From assembly GCA_964514485.1 (NCBI GenBank), contig CAZEWG010000005.1:1-64000 (forward strand): a stretch of DNA of 64,000 nucleotides, written 5' to 3'. How positions within the stretch are numbered: position 1 is the stretch's first letter; each line of letters begins with the position of its first letter. Made by a program: the position numbers and the translations under genes. Source of the stretch: JAEZAA01 sp964514485 (lineage in GTDB: Bacteria; Pseudomonadota; Gammaproteobacteria; Pseudomonadales; Oleiphilaceae). Below are positions 17,888 to 26,102 of this stretch, piece after piece. The notes under the pieces are model-generated. The model was not told the origin of the DNA, searched no databases, and saw only the letters and a list, made by a program, of their open reading frames with translations.

Positions 17888-18142
17888 AACCGAAGAGCCT
17901 CTTAACTCAAACAATAAGTGGCGCGCATCATACGCGAAGATTATGTTTTTTTCATGGCGTTTTACGCAGACCAGGGCATATTTCAAAGGAACATGGCGAG
18001 ATTCGGCCCGTAAACACTGGCTTCCGGAGGATGCCGGTGCATTTTGAGATATGTTCTAGCAAGAGTGCGGCCGCTCATGAATAATGACAGCTTATTAGTT
18101 ATAAAGCCGTCCTTTACTTAGCAACAGGGATCAGGTCATAGC

Positions 18143-19516
18143 ATGCATATTCATATTTTAGGGATCTGCGGTACCTTTATGGGAAGTCTGGCGATTTTGG
18201 CGCGCCAGCTGGGCCACAAGGTCACGGGTTCCGACCAGAACGTGTATCCGCCCATGAGCACCCAGCTCGAACAGCAGGGGATCGAGGTAAAGGAAGGCTA
18301 TGACCCCGCCCACCTGACGCCTCGGCCGGATATGGTGGTGATCGGCAATGCCATGTCCCGGGGGAACCCGGCGGTGGAGTATGTGCTGGACGAGGGGATT
18401 CCCTACACCTCCGGCCCCCAGTGGCTGGCGGATCATGTGCTGCAGGGCCGCTGGGTGATGGCGGTATCGGGCACCCATGGCAAAACCACCACCACCACCA
18501 TGCTGGCCTGGATTCTCGAACAGGCGGGGATGGCGCCGGGCTTTTTGATTGGCGGCGTGCCGCAAGGCTTTCCAGTGTCTGCCCGGTTGGGGGAGACACC
18601 GTTTTTCGTGATTGAGGCGGACGAGTACGACAGTGCCTTTTTTGATAAGCGCTCCAAGTTCGTGCATTACCGGCCTCGCACCTTGATCATCAACAACCTG
18701 GAATTCGACCACGCCGATATTTTCGCAAGTCTTGCCGACATCCAACGCCAGTTCCATCACTTGGTGCGGATGGTGCCCGCCAGCGGGCTGATCGTAACGC
18801 CGGCTGGTGTACCGGCCATTGAGGAAACCCTGGCCCAGGGCTGCTGGACGGCCCGGCAGAGCTTTGGTGACCAAGGTGAATGGACGGCCGAACTGATCCA
18901 GCCGGATGGCTCCGAATTCGAGGTGAAGCATCAGGGCGAGGCGGTTGGGCGCGTCCAATGGCAGATGACGGGGCAGCATAACGTCAGCAATGCGTTGGCG
19001 GCGCTGATTGCGGCCCGGCATGTGGGCGTGCGCCCCGAAGATGCGGTCGCAGCTCTGTCCCGCTTCGGCGGGATTAAACGGCGGATGGAGCCCATCGCCC
19101 GTATTGGCGAGCTGACGATTTATGATGACTTCGCCCATCACCCCACGGCGATTACCACCACGTTGGATGGTCTGCGCCAGCAAATCGGCGCCACGCCGGT
19201 TCTGGCCATTATCGAGCCGCGTTCCAACACCATGAAAATGGGTGTGCACAAGGACAGCTTGCTCGCGTCAGCCGAGATTGCCGACGAGGTGATCTGGTCC
19301 AATATGGGGCAATTCCAATGGCTGGACGAGCAGATCCGCGAGGTGGGCGGGAAGCATCATCTTCGGGATTCGGTCGAGGCCATCATTGAACTGGCTCTCC
19401 AGAAGATCCAGCCCAATACCCAGGTGGTCATTATGAGTAACGGCGGCTTCGGTGGTATCCATCAGAAACTGGCCGCGGCGATCGAGCAGAAGTGGGGACG
19501 ACAGCGTGATGAATAG
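18143..19516 (+). CDS. mpl: UDP-N-acetylmuramate:L-alanyl-gamma-D-glutamyl-meso-diaminopimelate ligase
   Basis: 457-aa Mur ligase that attaches recycled murein tripeptide to UDP-MurNAc, saving the MurC-F steps. HILGICGTFMGSLA at the N-terminus is the Mpl/MurC nucleotide motif; the ATP loop GTHGKTTTT is at 110-118, and FGGIKRRME with DDFAHHPTAI typify Mpl. The start has AGG 7 nt upstream. The last 8 nt overlap ubiX, so both are read from one message. Together with the transglycosylase at 15-16 kb this gives two cell-wall turnover functions close together. Confidence 0.95.
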   Translation: MHIHILGICGTFMGSLAILARQLGHKVTGSDQNVYPPMSTQLEQQGIEVKEGYDPAHLTPRPDMVVIGNAMSRGNPAVEYVLDEGIPYTSGPQWLADHVLQGRWVMAVSGTHGKTTTTTMLAWILEQAGMAPGFLIGGVPQGFPVSARLGETPFFVIEADEYDSAFFDKRSKFVHYRPRTLIINNLEFDHADIFASLADIQRQFHHLVRMVPASGLIVTPAGVPAIEETLAQGCWTARQSFGDQGEWTAELIQPDGSEFEVKHQGEAVGRVQWQMTGQHNVSNALAALIAARHVGVRPEDAVAALSRFGGIKRRMEPIARIGELTIYDDFAHHPTAITTTLDGLRQQIGATPVLAIIEPRSNTMKMGVHKDSLLASAEIADEVIWSNMGQFQWLDEQIREVGGKHHLRDSVEAIIELALQKIQPNTQVVIMSNGGFGGIHQKLAAAIEQKWGRQRDE

Positions 19517-20141
19517 CCAAGGGCAGCCTGGCCGGCAGCGCATTACCCTGGCGATCACCGGTGCCTCGGGGGCCCAGTACGGGTTGCGACTGCTGGAAGT
19601 GCTGTTGAGCGGTGGTCATCAGGTTTATCTGATGGTGTCCAAGGCCGCCCATGTGGTCATTGCCACTGAGACCGATCTGAAACTGCCCGGACAAGCCGCC
19701 CAGTTGGAGGCCTTTCTCAGCGATTATTATCAGGCCGCACCGGGTCAGCTGAGAGTCTATGGCAAAGAGGATTGGATGGCGCCACCGGCGTCTGGCTCCG
19801 GGGCACCCAGCAGCATGGTGGTCTGTCCTTGCAGCACCGGAACCTTGTCGGCGATTGCCTGTGGGGCGAGCAATAACCTGATTGAGCGGGCGGCCGACGT
19901 GGCGCTGAAAGAACGGCGCAAGCTGATTCTGGTGCCGCGGGAGGCTCCCTATTCCAGCATCCATTTGGAGCATATGCTGAAGCTCAGCCAGATGGGAGCG
20001 GTGATTCTGCCGGCCAGTCCGGGCTTCTATCACCGGCCCCAGACCATTGATGACATGGTCGACTTTATTGTGGCGCGCATTCTCAATCAGCTCGGGATCG
20101 AACAGCAGTTGCTGCCGCGCTGGGGGCAGAGCCGAGAGTAA
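19509..20141 (+). CDS. ubiX: Flavin prenyltransferase UbiX
   Basis: 210-aa UbiX, which prenylates FMN with dimethylallyl phosphate to make the cofactor of the decarboxylase UbiD, needed for ubiquinone synthesis. Family features are ITGASGAQYGLRLLE at the N-terminus, CPCSTGTLSAIA with CGASNNLIERAADV in the middle, and VPREAPYSSIHLEHM with PASPGFYHRP towards the end. The ATG at 19509 overlaps the mpl stop by 8 nt; a longer reading from 19452 would run inside mpl and is not needed. Confidence 0.95.
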   Translation: MNSQGQPGRQRITLAITGASGAQYGLRLLEVLLSGGHQVYLMVSKAAHVVIATETDLKLPGQAAQLEAFLSDYYQAAPGQLRVYGKEDWMAPPASGSGAPSSMVVCPCSTGTLSAIACGASNNLIERAADVALKERRKLILVPREAPYSSIHLEHMLKLSQMGAVILPASPGFYHRPQTIDDMVDFIVARILNQLGIEQQLLPRWGQSRE

Positions 20142-20197
20142 CGACCTATCGTTTGAACTATCGCATGAAACGTAGCAGCAGGCCTCTGTGTCTGCCC

Positions 20198-20219
20198 GGG
20201 CGGGCACGCAGATCCGCCC
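20198..20219 (-). repeat. REP-like palindrome, copy B
   Basis: On the minus strand this reads GGGCGGATCTGCGTGCCCGCCC-like, matching copies A and C. Immediately before it (20188-20197) lies a half copy, GTGTCTGCCC, so the locus may hold two merged units. It sits between ubiX and the DUF815 ATPase gene. An 11-nt direct repeat, GTTTCAGCAAA, follows at 20279-20289 and 20296-20306. Confidence 0.5.
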
Positions 20220-20326
20220 CGACCAGGGCGCCGAGCCTGAACGCTTTTGCGGGAGACTCCAGCGCGGCGAACCAAGTTGTTTCAGCAAACACGTCGTTTC
20301 AGCAAAATACTTTGCGGGGATAAAGC

Positions 20327-21094
20327 ATGAGTAGTAACCAGATTGACTGGTCCGTAACACCGGCCGCCATTTGGCGCCAGCATCGTCAGTTGTTACGGCC
20401 GGTGTTTGAGATCGACCCGATCCGGTTAACCGATCTGCACGGGATCGACCGGCAGAAAGAAGCCCTGGTGCGCAACACCGAGCGCTTCCTACAGGGCAAG
20501 CCAGCCAACAATGCGTTGCTGTGGGGCTCCCGGGGAACCGGCAAATCGTCCCTGATCAAGGCGTTGCTGAACGATTATTTCGAGGCCGGGCTGCGGATTA
20601 TCGAAGTGGATAAAAACGATCTGGTGTGGCTGCCGGAAATTGTCGATGAGATCCGCACCCTCGACAAACGCTTTATGATCTACTCCGACGACCTGTCCTT
20701 CGAGCGGGGCGACGATACTTACAAGGCGTTAAAAAGCGTGATCGACGGCTCCATTGAGCGGCCGCCCCAGAATGTGATCATCTACGCCACCTCCAACCGC
20801 CGTCACCTGATGCCGGAGACCATGGAGGATAATGAGCGCAGCCGGGTGGTGGGTACTGAGATCCATCATGCCGAAGCCATTGAAGAACAGATTTCGTTGT
20901 CGGACCGGTTCGGGCTCTGGTTGTCTTTTTACCCGTTCAATCAGGATGAGTATCTGGCGATTGTCGACAGTTACTTCCCGAACTATCCCGGAGATCGGGA
21001 GGAGTTGCATCGTCAGGCAATCCGCTTTGCCCTGGCCAAGGGCGGGCGCAGTGGCCGGGCCGCGTTGCAGTTTTATCGGAGTCAGGTGGAATAA
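20327..21094 (+). CDS. DUF815-family AAA+ ATPase
   Basis: 255-aa P-loop protein of the DUF815 group, common in proteobacteria and without a firmly assigned role. Walker A GSRGTGKSS is at 67-75, Walker B FMIYSDDLSF at about 116-125, and an AAA-like sensor segment is IYATSNRRHLMPE. The C-terminal part carries the helical lid with GGRSGRAALQF. It is cytoplasmic, with no membrane segment. The lipoprotein gene begins 12 bp downstream, so they are probably co-transcribed, although the products would sit in different compartments. Confidence 0.85.
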   Translation: MSSNQIDWSVTPAAIWRQHRQLLRPVFEIDPIRLTDLHGIDRQKEALVRNTERFLQGKPANNALLWGSRGTGKSSLIKALLNDYFEAGLRIIEVDKNDLVWLPEIVDEIRTLDKRFMIYSDDLSFERGDDTYKALKSVIDGSIERPPQNVIIYATSNRRHLMPETMEDNERSRVVGTEIHHAEAIEEQISLSDRFGLWLSFYPFNQDEYLAIVDSYFPNYPGDREELHRQAIRFALAKGGRSGRAALQFYRSQVE

Positions 21095-21106
21095 GGGCAG
21101 AACCCC

Positions 21107-21817
21107 ATGGATCGAAACAACAACAAAAAGAATCTGAGCAAAAGCCCCCTGCGGAGTGGATGGTACTGTGGGCTGCTGGCGGCATTGCTCGCCTTGGCGG
21201 GCTGTGTGACGGAAACGCCCAAGCCCCGCATGCAAGCCGCAACCGGGCCGAGCATCTGGGCCGAGCCCCAAGTCTATAACTGCGGCCCGGGCGTGAACTT
21301 TACCGTGGCGTTTGAGCTGAACCAGGCTTGGCTGATGCTGCCGGGACGCAATGTAAAATTGCTGCCGGAACAATCACCGGCGGGTGTGCAATACAAGGGT
21401 GAGGGCGTGATCTTTTGGGCGCAAGATGGGGAGGCAATGCTGGTCACACCCACCGAGCGTCATGTTGATTGTCGGATTGATCCCCGGGCGACGGTCTGGG
21501 CCACTGCCAAGCAACGGGGGGTGGATTACCGGGGGATTGGCAACGAGCCCGGCTGGTATGTGGAGATCTACGACAACGAGCGGATTGTGATCGTCACCGA
21601 TTACGGCACCAAGTGGCATGAGCTGGGCGCCTCGCCGGCTGAAGTCAATGCGGCCCAGGGCCTGACCCGTTATCGGACTCGTTATGAAACCCAGGAAGTG
21701 GTGATCGAGATCCAGAAAAAAGCCTGTAACGATACCATGAGTGACGAACAATTTGAGACTGCCGTGCGAGCCCAGATCGGTGCGCGCACCTATTACGGCT
21801 GCGGCCGCTTTCTCTAA
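21107..21817 (+). CDS. Lipoprotein with MliC-like and COG3650-like domains
   Basis: 236-aa predicted lipoprotein. The N-terminus has a basic region, a hydrophobic stretch and the lipobox LALAGC (Cys33). Residues ~57-125 resemble the MliC c-type lysozyme inhibitor fold (YNCGPGVNFTVAF, LPGRNVKLLPE, paired Cys). Residues ~145-236 match the COG3650 type (RGIGNEPGWYVEI, DYGTKW, and a final CNDTMSD...YYGCGRF with two Cys). This suggests an envelope protein, possibly protecting against lysozyme. The activity is inferred; residues essential for lysozyme inhibition were not verified. Confidence 0.75.
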   Translation: MDRNNNKKNLSKSPLRSGWYCGLLAALLALAGCVTETPKPRMQAATGPSIWAEPQVYNCGPGVNFTVAFELNQAWLMLPGRNVKLLPEQSPAGVQYKGEGVIFWAQDGEAMLVTPTERHVDCRIDPRATVWATAKQRGVDYRGIGNEPGWYVEIYDNERIVIVTDYGTKWHELGASPAEVNAAQGLTRYRTRYETQEVVIEIQKKACNDTMSDEQFETAVRAQIGARTYYGCGRFL

Positions 21818-21824
21818 ACGTGAT

Positions 21825-21853
21825 CCAGCCGCGGGGCCGGTGCCCGCGGCTGG
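21825..21853. terminator. Hairpin between convergent genes
   Basis: An 11-bp stem, CCAGCCGCGGG (21825-21835) with CCCGCGGCTGG (21843-21853), and 7-nt loop lies between the lipoprotein gene and the convergent HugZ-like gene. There is only a short GGTTATTT after it on the plus strand. Confidence 0.6.
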
Positions 21854-21855
21854 GG

Positions 21856-22347
21856 TTATTTGCCTGTGATCTGGCGCACCTGTTCCAGGTTTTCCCCTTC
21901 CAGGGCATAGGCCTGACCAAATCCCTTCACAAAACTGCCTCGTGTGGGCGTCAGCTCAAACAACACAAAGTCCGGTAACTGGCGTAGCAACCCCACGGTG
22001 CCCCCATGGCGCTCCTGAAATTGATCCAGCAGCGGTTCCCAGCGGCTATCTTCCCGAGCAATGGGCGTGGCGGTGCATTGATAACTGAGACGCCGGCGGG
22101 CGAACAGGTTCCGCACGTCTCGTTCATCCTCAATAAAGAGCAGTGAGACCTTGCCAGTGTCTTGCAGGTTGGCGGTATGGCTCGACAGGCCGCTGACGAA
22201 AATATAAAAGCGGCCCTCGGTAAACAGATAGGGGGTGTAGCTGGCTTCCGGCTCGCCATCCCGGTTGACGGTCGCCATCAGCAGGGTCTGGAAACTGTCT
22301 CGCAGGCTGGTGCTCTCTTGAAGAATATCGGGTTCGGGCTGGCTCAT
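21856..22347 (-). CDS. HugZ/HutZ-like pyridoxamine 5'-phosphate oxidase-fold protein
   Basis: 163-aa split-barrel flavin/heme-binding-fold protein. The order (MATVNRDGEPEASYTPY, YIFVSGLSSHTANL, SLLFIEDE, then GSFVKGFGQAYAL at the end) is that of the HugZ/HutZ family. HutZ degrades or stores heme in Vibrio and HugZ is a heme oxygenase in Helicobacter. The heme-axial His of HugZ lies in a C-terminal loop that I do not see here, so heme breakdown is not assured. It is a single gene, convergent with the lipoprotein gene. Confidence 0.8.
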   Translation of the reverse strand: MSQPEPDILQESTSLRDSFQTLLMATVNRDGEPEASYTPYLFTEGRFYIFVSGLSSHTANLQDTGKVSLLFIEDERDVRNLFARRRLSYQCTATPIAREDSRWEPLLDQFQERHGGTVGLLRQLPDFVLFELTPTRGSFVKGFGQAYALEGENLEQVRQITGK

Positions 22348-22593
22348 CCGCAGGGTGTCCTTATCAGTATAAATAGTGAAAGCATTCCACAGATTGAGGT
22401 TGTGCGGCTAAGGGTGTTGTTTTTTGCAAGTAAAATTGGCCGATTTGATCATTGAGCCTTGGCAGGCCCGGGGCGAAACTCAGGCTATAGATGGATTCTA
22501 CCACCAGCTCATGAATGCAGGTTCGGATGTTGAAACCGATTCATGAATTAGCCAGCACGTTCACAAGCATAATAATCACTTTGGGAGAAGGCC

Positions 22594-23733
22594 ATGATTC
22601 CACGCACTCTTTTTGACGGTGACCTGGAAGGTTTCCGGGATTCCGTTCGCAAGTTCCTGGAAACAGAAGCGGTTCCGTATCACGACCAGTGGGAAAAAGA
22701 CGGTCAGGTATCACGGGATTTATGGCGCAAGGCCGGCGCCCTGGGATTTCTGTGCCCGACCATGCCGGAGCAATACGGCGGTGTCGGGGCCGACTTCCGA
22801 TACAGTACCGTGGTGATGGAGGAAATCTCCCGGATGGGACTGAGCGGCATCGGCTTTTCACTGCACTCCGATATCGTGGCGCCCTATATACTGAACTACG
22901 GTACCGAGGAGCAAAAGCAGAAGTACATTCCCAAGCTGGTTTCCGGGGAAATGGTGGGCGCCATTGCCATGACGGAGCCCGGTGCCGGCTCTGACCTGCA
23001 GGGTGTGAAAACCTCTGCCATCAAAGACGGTGATGACTACATCCTCAATGGCTCCAAGACCTTTATCACCAACGGCCAATTGGCGGATCTGGTGATTGTG
23101 GTGGCCAAAACCGATCCTAAGGAAGGGGCCAAGGGCACCAGCCTGTTGCTGGTGGAGGCGGACACACCCGGCTTTAGTAAGGGCAAGAACCTTGAGAAGG
23201 TGGGCATGAAAGCCCAGGACACCTCCGAGCTGTTTTTTCAGGATGTGCGGGTGCCCCAGGCCAACCTGTTGGGCCAGCGGGAAGGGATGGGGTTTGTGCA
23301 ACTGATGCAGGAACTGCCCCAGGAACGCCTACTGGTGGGCCTGACCGCCATGGCCGCCTGCGAGGCCGCGCTGGAATGGACCATTAACTATGTGAAAGAG
23401 CGTAAAGCCTTCGGCAAGCCGGTGATGGCGTTTCAGAATACCCGTTTCAAACTGGCGGAACTGAAGGCGGATATTACCGCCGGACGGGTGTTTACCGACC
23501 GCTGCCTGGAACTGCACTTGCAGAAGAAACTGGATGTGCCCACGGCCGCCATGCTCAAGCAGTGGACAACCGATTTGCAGTGCCGGGTGATGGACGAATG
23601 TGTCCAGCTCCATGGTGGTTACGGCTATATGTGGGAATATCCCATTGCCCGGGCCTGGGCCGACTCCCGGGTGCAGCGGATCTATGCGGGTACCAATGAA
23701 ATCATGAAGGAAATCGTCGCCCGCTCACTCTAA
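22594..23733 (+). CDS. Acyl-CoA dehydrogenase (~380 aa core type)
   Basis: 379-aa FAD-dependent acyl-CoA dehydrogenase of the standard tetrameric type. Signatures are AMTEPGAGSDLQG (flavin/substrate loop), FGKPVMAFQNTRFKLAEL, QLHGGYGYMWEYPIAR, and the C-terminal YAGTNEIMKEIVARSL, which carries the NEIMKE segment of long-chain/branched-chain members. The start follows GGGAGAAGG closely. With the dienoyl-CoA isomerase at 24.5 kb it fits unsaturated fatty acid oxidation. It is separate in sequence and class from the ~600-aa paralogue at 1.6-3.4 kb. Confidence 0.93.
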   Translation: MIPRTLFDGDLEGFRDSVRKFLETEAVPYHDQWEKDGQVSRDLWRKAGALGFLCPTMPEQYGGVGADFRYSTVVMEEISRMGLSGIGFSLHSDIVAPYILNYGTEEQKQKYIPKLVSGEMVGAIAMTEPGAGSDLQGVKTSAIKDGDDYILNGSKTFITNGQLADLVIVVAKTDPKEGAKGTSLLLVEADTPGFSKGKNLEKVGMKAQDTSELFFQDVRVPQANLLGQREGMGFVQLMQELPQERLLVGLTAMAACEAALEWTINYVKERKAFGKPVMAFQNTRFKLAELKADITAGRVFTDRCLELHLQKKLDVPTAAMLKQWTTDLQCRVMDECVQLHGGYGYMWEYPIARAWADSRVQRIYAGTNEIMKEIVARSL

Positions 23734-23740
23734 GGTTGGG

Positions 23741-23768
23741 GCAAGCCGGTGGTGTTTTGCCGGCTTGC
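23741..23768. terminator. Hairpin between convergent genes
   Basis: GCAAGCCGG (23741-23749) pairs with CCGGCTTGC (23760-23768) around a loop containing TTTT. It lies right after the acyl-CoA dehydrogenase stop and reaches the stop of the convergent HD-domain gene. Confidence 0.65.
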
Positions 23769-24295
23769 TACCAGCGCATCATCGGCAAAGGGCTCCAGGG
23801 GCGGGTCAGCAGCTGCTTGAGGGATAAGCGCACCAGCAAGCGATGAAAGCCCGCGTTGGGGAAGGCCTGCTGAATTTCCGCAATTCGTTGGCGGGGCAGT
23901 CCGAAGCTCAGGCAGCCATGGGTCACCTCCAGCCAGTCCGCCTTGCGAAAGGCATTGGCCAAGGGATGGGGCGAAGCCGTTATCTTGTGGTGATCTTCAA
24001 TCATGGCGCTGACCGGGGCCAGCCAATGGCTGAGTTGGTGCTGGATCAGGTAATCACTGGCGCGCCGGGCGGAGGGGCCGAGATAATCAAAGGTGGCGTC
24101 GCTCCAGATGCCCAGGTCATGGAAGCAGGCGGCGATCTGGAGCTGCTGGTCCTGGGTTTCATCCACTGGCGTGAACAGGCGGGTAAAGTGGATCACCCGA
24201 TAGACATGGTTACGATAGGCCCGGTAGTCCTGAGCCAAGGCTAACTGCCAATCCGACAGAATTTGCTCGACGAGGGGTAGTTCAGAGGTGATCAT
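23768..24295 (-). CDS. HD-domain phosphohydrolase-like protein
   Basis: 175-aa HD-superfamily protein. The metal-binding His30 (YRNHVYRV), the His59-Asp60 pair (ACFHDLGIW) and a following HH pair (EDHHKIT) are visible. Such small HD proteins are usually metal-dependent phosphohydrolases acting on nucleotides; no substrate can be given. Start at the ATG at 24295, with GGGAG about 9 nt upstream; the longer reading to 24412 would run into the promoter of the divergent isomerase gene. Confidence 0.8.
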   Translation of the reverse strand: MITSELPLVEQILSDWQLALAQDYRAYRNHVYRVIHFTRLFTPVDETQDQQLQIAACFHDLGIWSDATFDYLGPSARRASDYLIQHQLSHWLAPVSAMIEDHHKITASPHPLANAFRKADWLEVTHGCLSFGLPRQRIAEIQQAFPNAGFHRLLVRLSLKQLLTRPWSPLPMMRW

Positions 24296-24453
24296 AGAGG
24301 CATCTCCCTGTATTCTTGTTGTTTTTAGAGCCTGTTCCGGCTTCGGTAAGGCGCTACGTTTGAAGCCGCCGGGAGCAGGTTTTAGAGCAATCCTTTTTGG
24401 GAGCCTGCGCATTCGCAGGTCTAACCATTGGAATGTATAAAAATGAGGTCATC

Positions 24454-25266
24454 ATGCCAAGCTACTCTACGCTGAGTGTTGAACAAAACGGCGCTATTGC
24501 CCAGATCCGTCTGAACCGTCCTGACAAGGCCAACGCCATGAACCTGCCCATGTGGGAGGAAATCGGCCAGGCATTCCAGTGGGCCGATCAGGAAGAGTCC
24601 GTGCGGGTGGTGATTCTGAGCGGCGAAGGCAAGCACTTCTGCTCTGGAATCGACCTGATGGACTTCTCCCAGGTGCTGATGTCCAAGGACAAGTGTGAGG
24701 GCCGCAAGCGTGAGAAGTTGCGTCATCTGATCCTGAAAATGCAGGGCTGCCTGACCGCCATTGAGGCCTGCCGCAAGCCGGTGCTGGCGGCGATTCAGAG
24801 CGCCTGTATTGGGGGTGGCATTGATATGGTGGCCTGCTGTGATATGCGCTACGGCAGTGCGGACGCCTACTTTGAAATCAAGGAAATTGATGTGGGAATG
24901 GTGGCGGATGTGGGCACGCTGCAACGTCTGCCCCATATTATCGGCGATGGCATCATGCGTGAACTGGCCTACACCGGCCGCCGTGTGGATGCTGCCGAAG
25001 CGGAGCGTATTGGCTTGATCAACAAGGTGTTTGAATCCCAAGAAGCATTGATGGATGGGGTGATGGCGATGGCCCAAACCATTGCCGCCAAATCCCCCCT
25101 GGCCATTCGCGGCACCAAGGAAATGATCAAGTACACCCGAGATCATACCGTGGCCGACAGCCTCAACTACGTGGCCACCTGGAACGCCGCCATGCTGATC
25201 AGTCAGGATATCCAGGAAGCCATGATGGCCCGCATGCAAAAGCGCGAGCCGAAGTTTGCGGATTGA
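24454..25266 (+). CDS. Crotonase-family delta(3,5)-delta(2,4)-dienoyl-CoA isomerase
   Basis: 270-aa enoyl-CoA hydratase/isomerase. It has the crotonase oxyanion segments (GKHFCSGIDL and SACIGGGID) and the block CDMRYGSADAYFEIKEID followed by ADVGTLQRLPHIIG. VADVGTLQRLP is the hallmark of mitochondrial ECH1-type dienoyl-CoA isomerases, whose acidic residues in these segments do the double-bond shift. The role would be in beta-oxidation of fatty acids with odd-position double bonds. Start at the ATG at 24454, with GAGG 5 nt upstream. The stop codon is 2 nt before the assembly gap. Confidence 0.88.
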   Translation: MPSYSTLSVEQNGAIAQIRLNRPDKANAMNLPMWEEIGQAFQWADQEESVRVVILSGEGKHFCSGIDLMDFSQVLMSKDKCEGRKREKLRHLILKMQGCLTAIEACRKPVLAAIQSACIGGGIDMVACCDMRYGSADAYFEIKEIDVGMVADVGTLQRLPHIIGDGIMRELAYTGRRVDAAEAERIGLINKVFESQEALMDGVMAMAQTIAAKSPLAIRGTKEMIKYTRDHTVADSLNYVATWNAAMLISQDIQEAMMARMQKREPKFAD

Positions 25267-25268
25267 GG

Positions 25269-25368
25269 NNNNNNNNNNNNNNNNNNNNNNNNNNNNNNNN
25301 NNNNNNNNNNNNNNNNNNNNNNNNNNNNNNNNNNNNNNNNNNNNNNNNNNNNNNNNNNNNNNNNNNNN
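25269..25368. other. Assembly gap (100 N)
   Basis: Exactly 100 consecutive N, the conventional placeholder for a scaffold join of unknown size. It removes the C-terminus of the beta-phosphoglucomutase-like gene and any terminator or gene that may lie between it and the isomerase gene. Confidence 0.99.
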
Positions 25369-26084
25369 TCCACCTCCGTCAGCCCACGCACGACCAAATC
25401 CGCTCCAGCGGCAGTCAAGGCTTCCGGCTGTCCATGGCGGGCAACGCCGATCACCAGTCCCACGCCTGCTTGTTTTCCGGCCTGCACACCTGAGGTGGCA
25501 TCTTCCAGCAGTACGGTATCCCGTAATGGAACGCCGAGCCGATGGGCGGCTTCCCGGATCTGGCCTGCCTTGTTTTTTAGCCCTTGGCGCTCGGTATCCA
25601 AGCCATCCACGATGGTGTCGAAGCGATCTTCGAGCCCGGCCCGGCGCAATACCAGCCGGCAATTCTTGCTGGCGGACACCACGGCGATTTTGAGTCCCTG
25701 TCGCCGCCAGGCGGAGAAAGCCCGCAGGCTGTCTTCATAAACCTGAACCCCCAATTGCTCCAGCTTCTGTAAAAACGTGGCATTCTTACGCCGGCTCAGG
25801 CCGTAAATGCTGTCCTGTTCGGGGGGATCATCCGGGGCGCCTTCCGCCACGGTAATGCCGCGCGCCGCGAAGAAGTCCCGGATGCCGGTCAACCGGGCCT
25901 TGCCGTCCACATGTTTCCGGTAATCCTCGGGGCTGAAAGGTGGCTGGGGGCGGTTGAATTCGGCGGCGTGAGATAGCAGGAAGTCGTCGAAAATCTGCTT
26001 CCAGGCCGCTTCATGGATTCGGGCGGTGTCGGTGATGACGCCGTCCATATCGGAAATGATGGCGCGCCAGGTCCGGGTTGGCAT
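25369..26084 (-). CDS. Beta-phosphoglucomutase-family HAD protein (3' end lost in gap)
   Basis: The visible 238 residues form a HAD-superfamily phosphatase/phosphomutase with a helical cap. The nucleophile motif is SDMDGVITDT (Asp12 and Asp14), then SAS in VVSASKN, and the acidic motif LLEDATSGVQAG. Beta-phosphoglucomutase converts beta-glucose-1-phosphate to glucose-6-phosphate. It starts 18 bp after the GH65 phosphorylase gene, whose product is typically beta-glucose-1-phosphate, so the pairing is metabolically coherent. The protein must end within the N run; only a short tail should be missing if the family length of ~240-250 aa holds. Confidence 0.88.
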
Positions 26085-26102
26085 GGTTCCTCCTGGAATC
26101 GT

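Noticed and set aside
18380..19249. Minus-strand open frame opposite mpl
   Set aside because: Shadow of mpl, which has complete ligase motifs on the plus strand.
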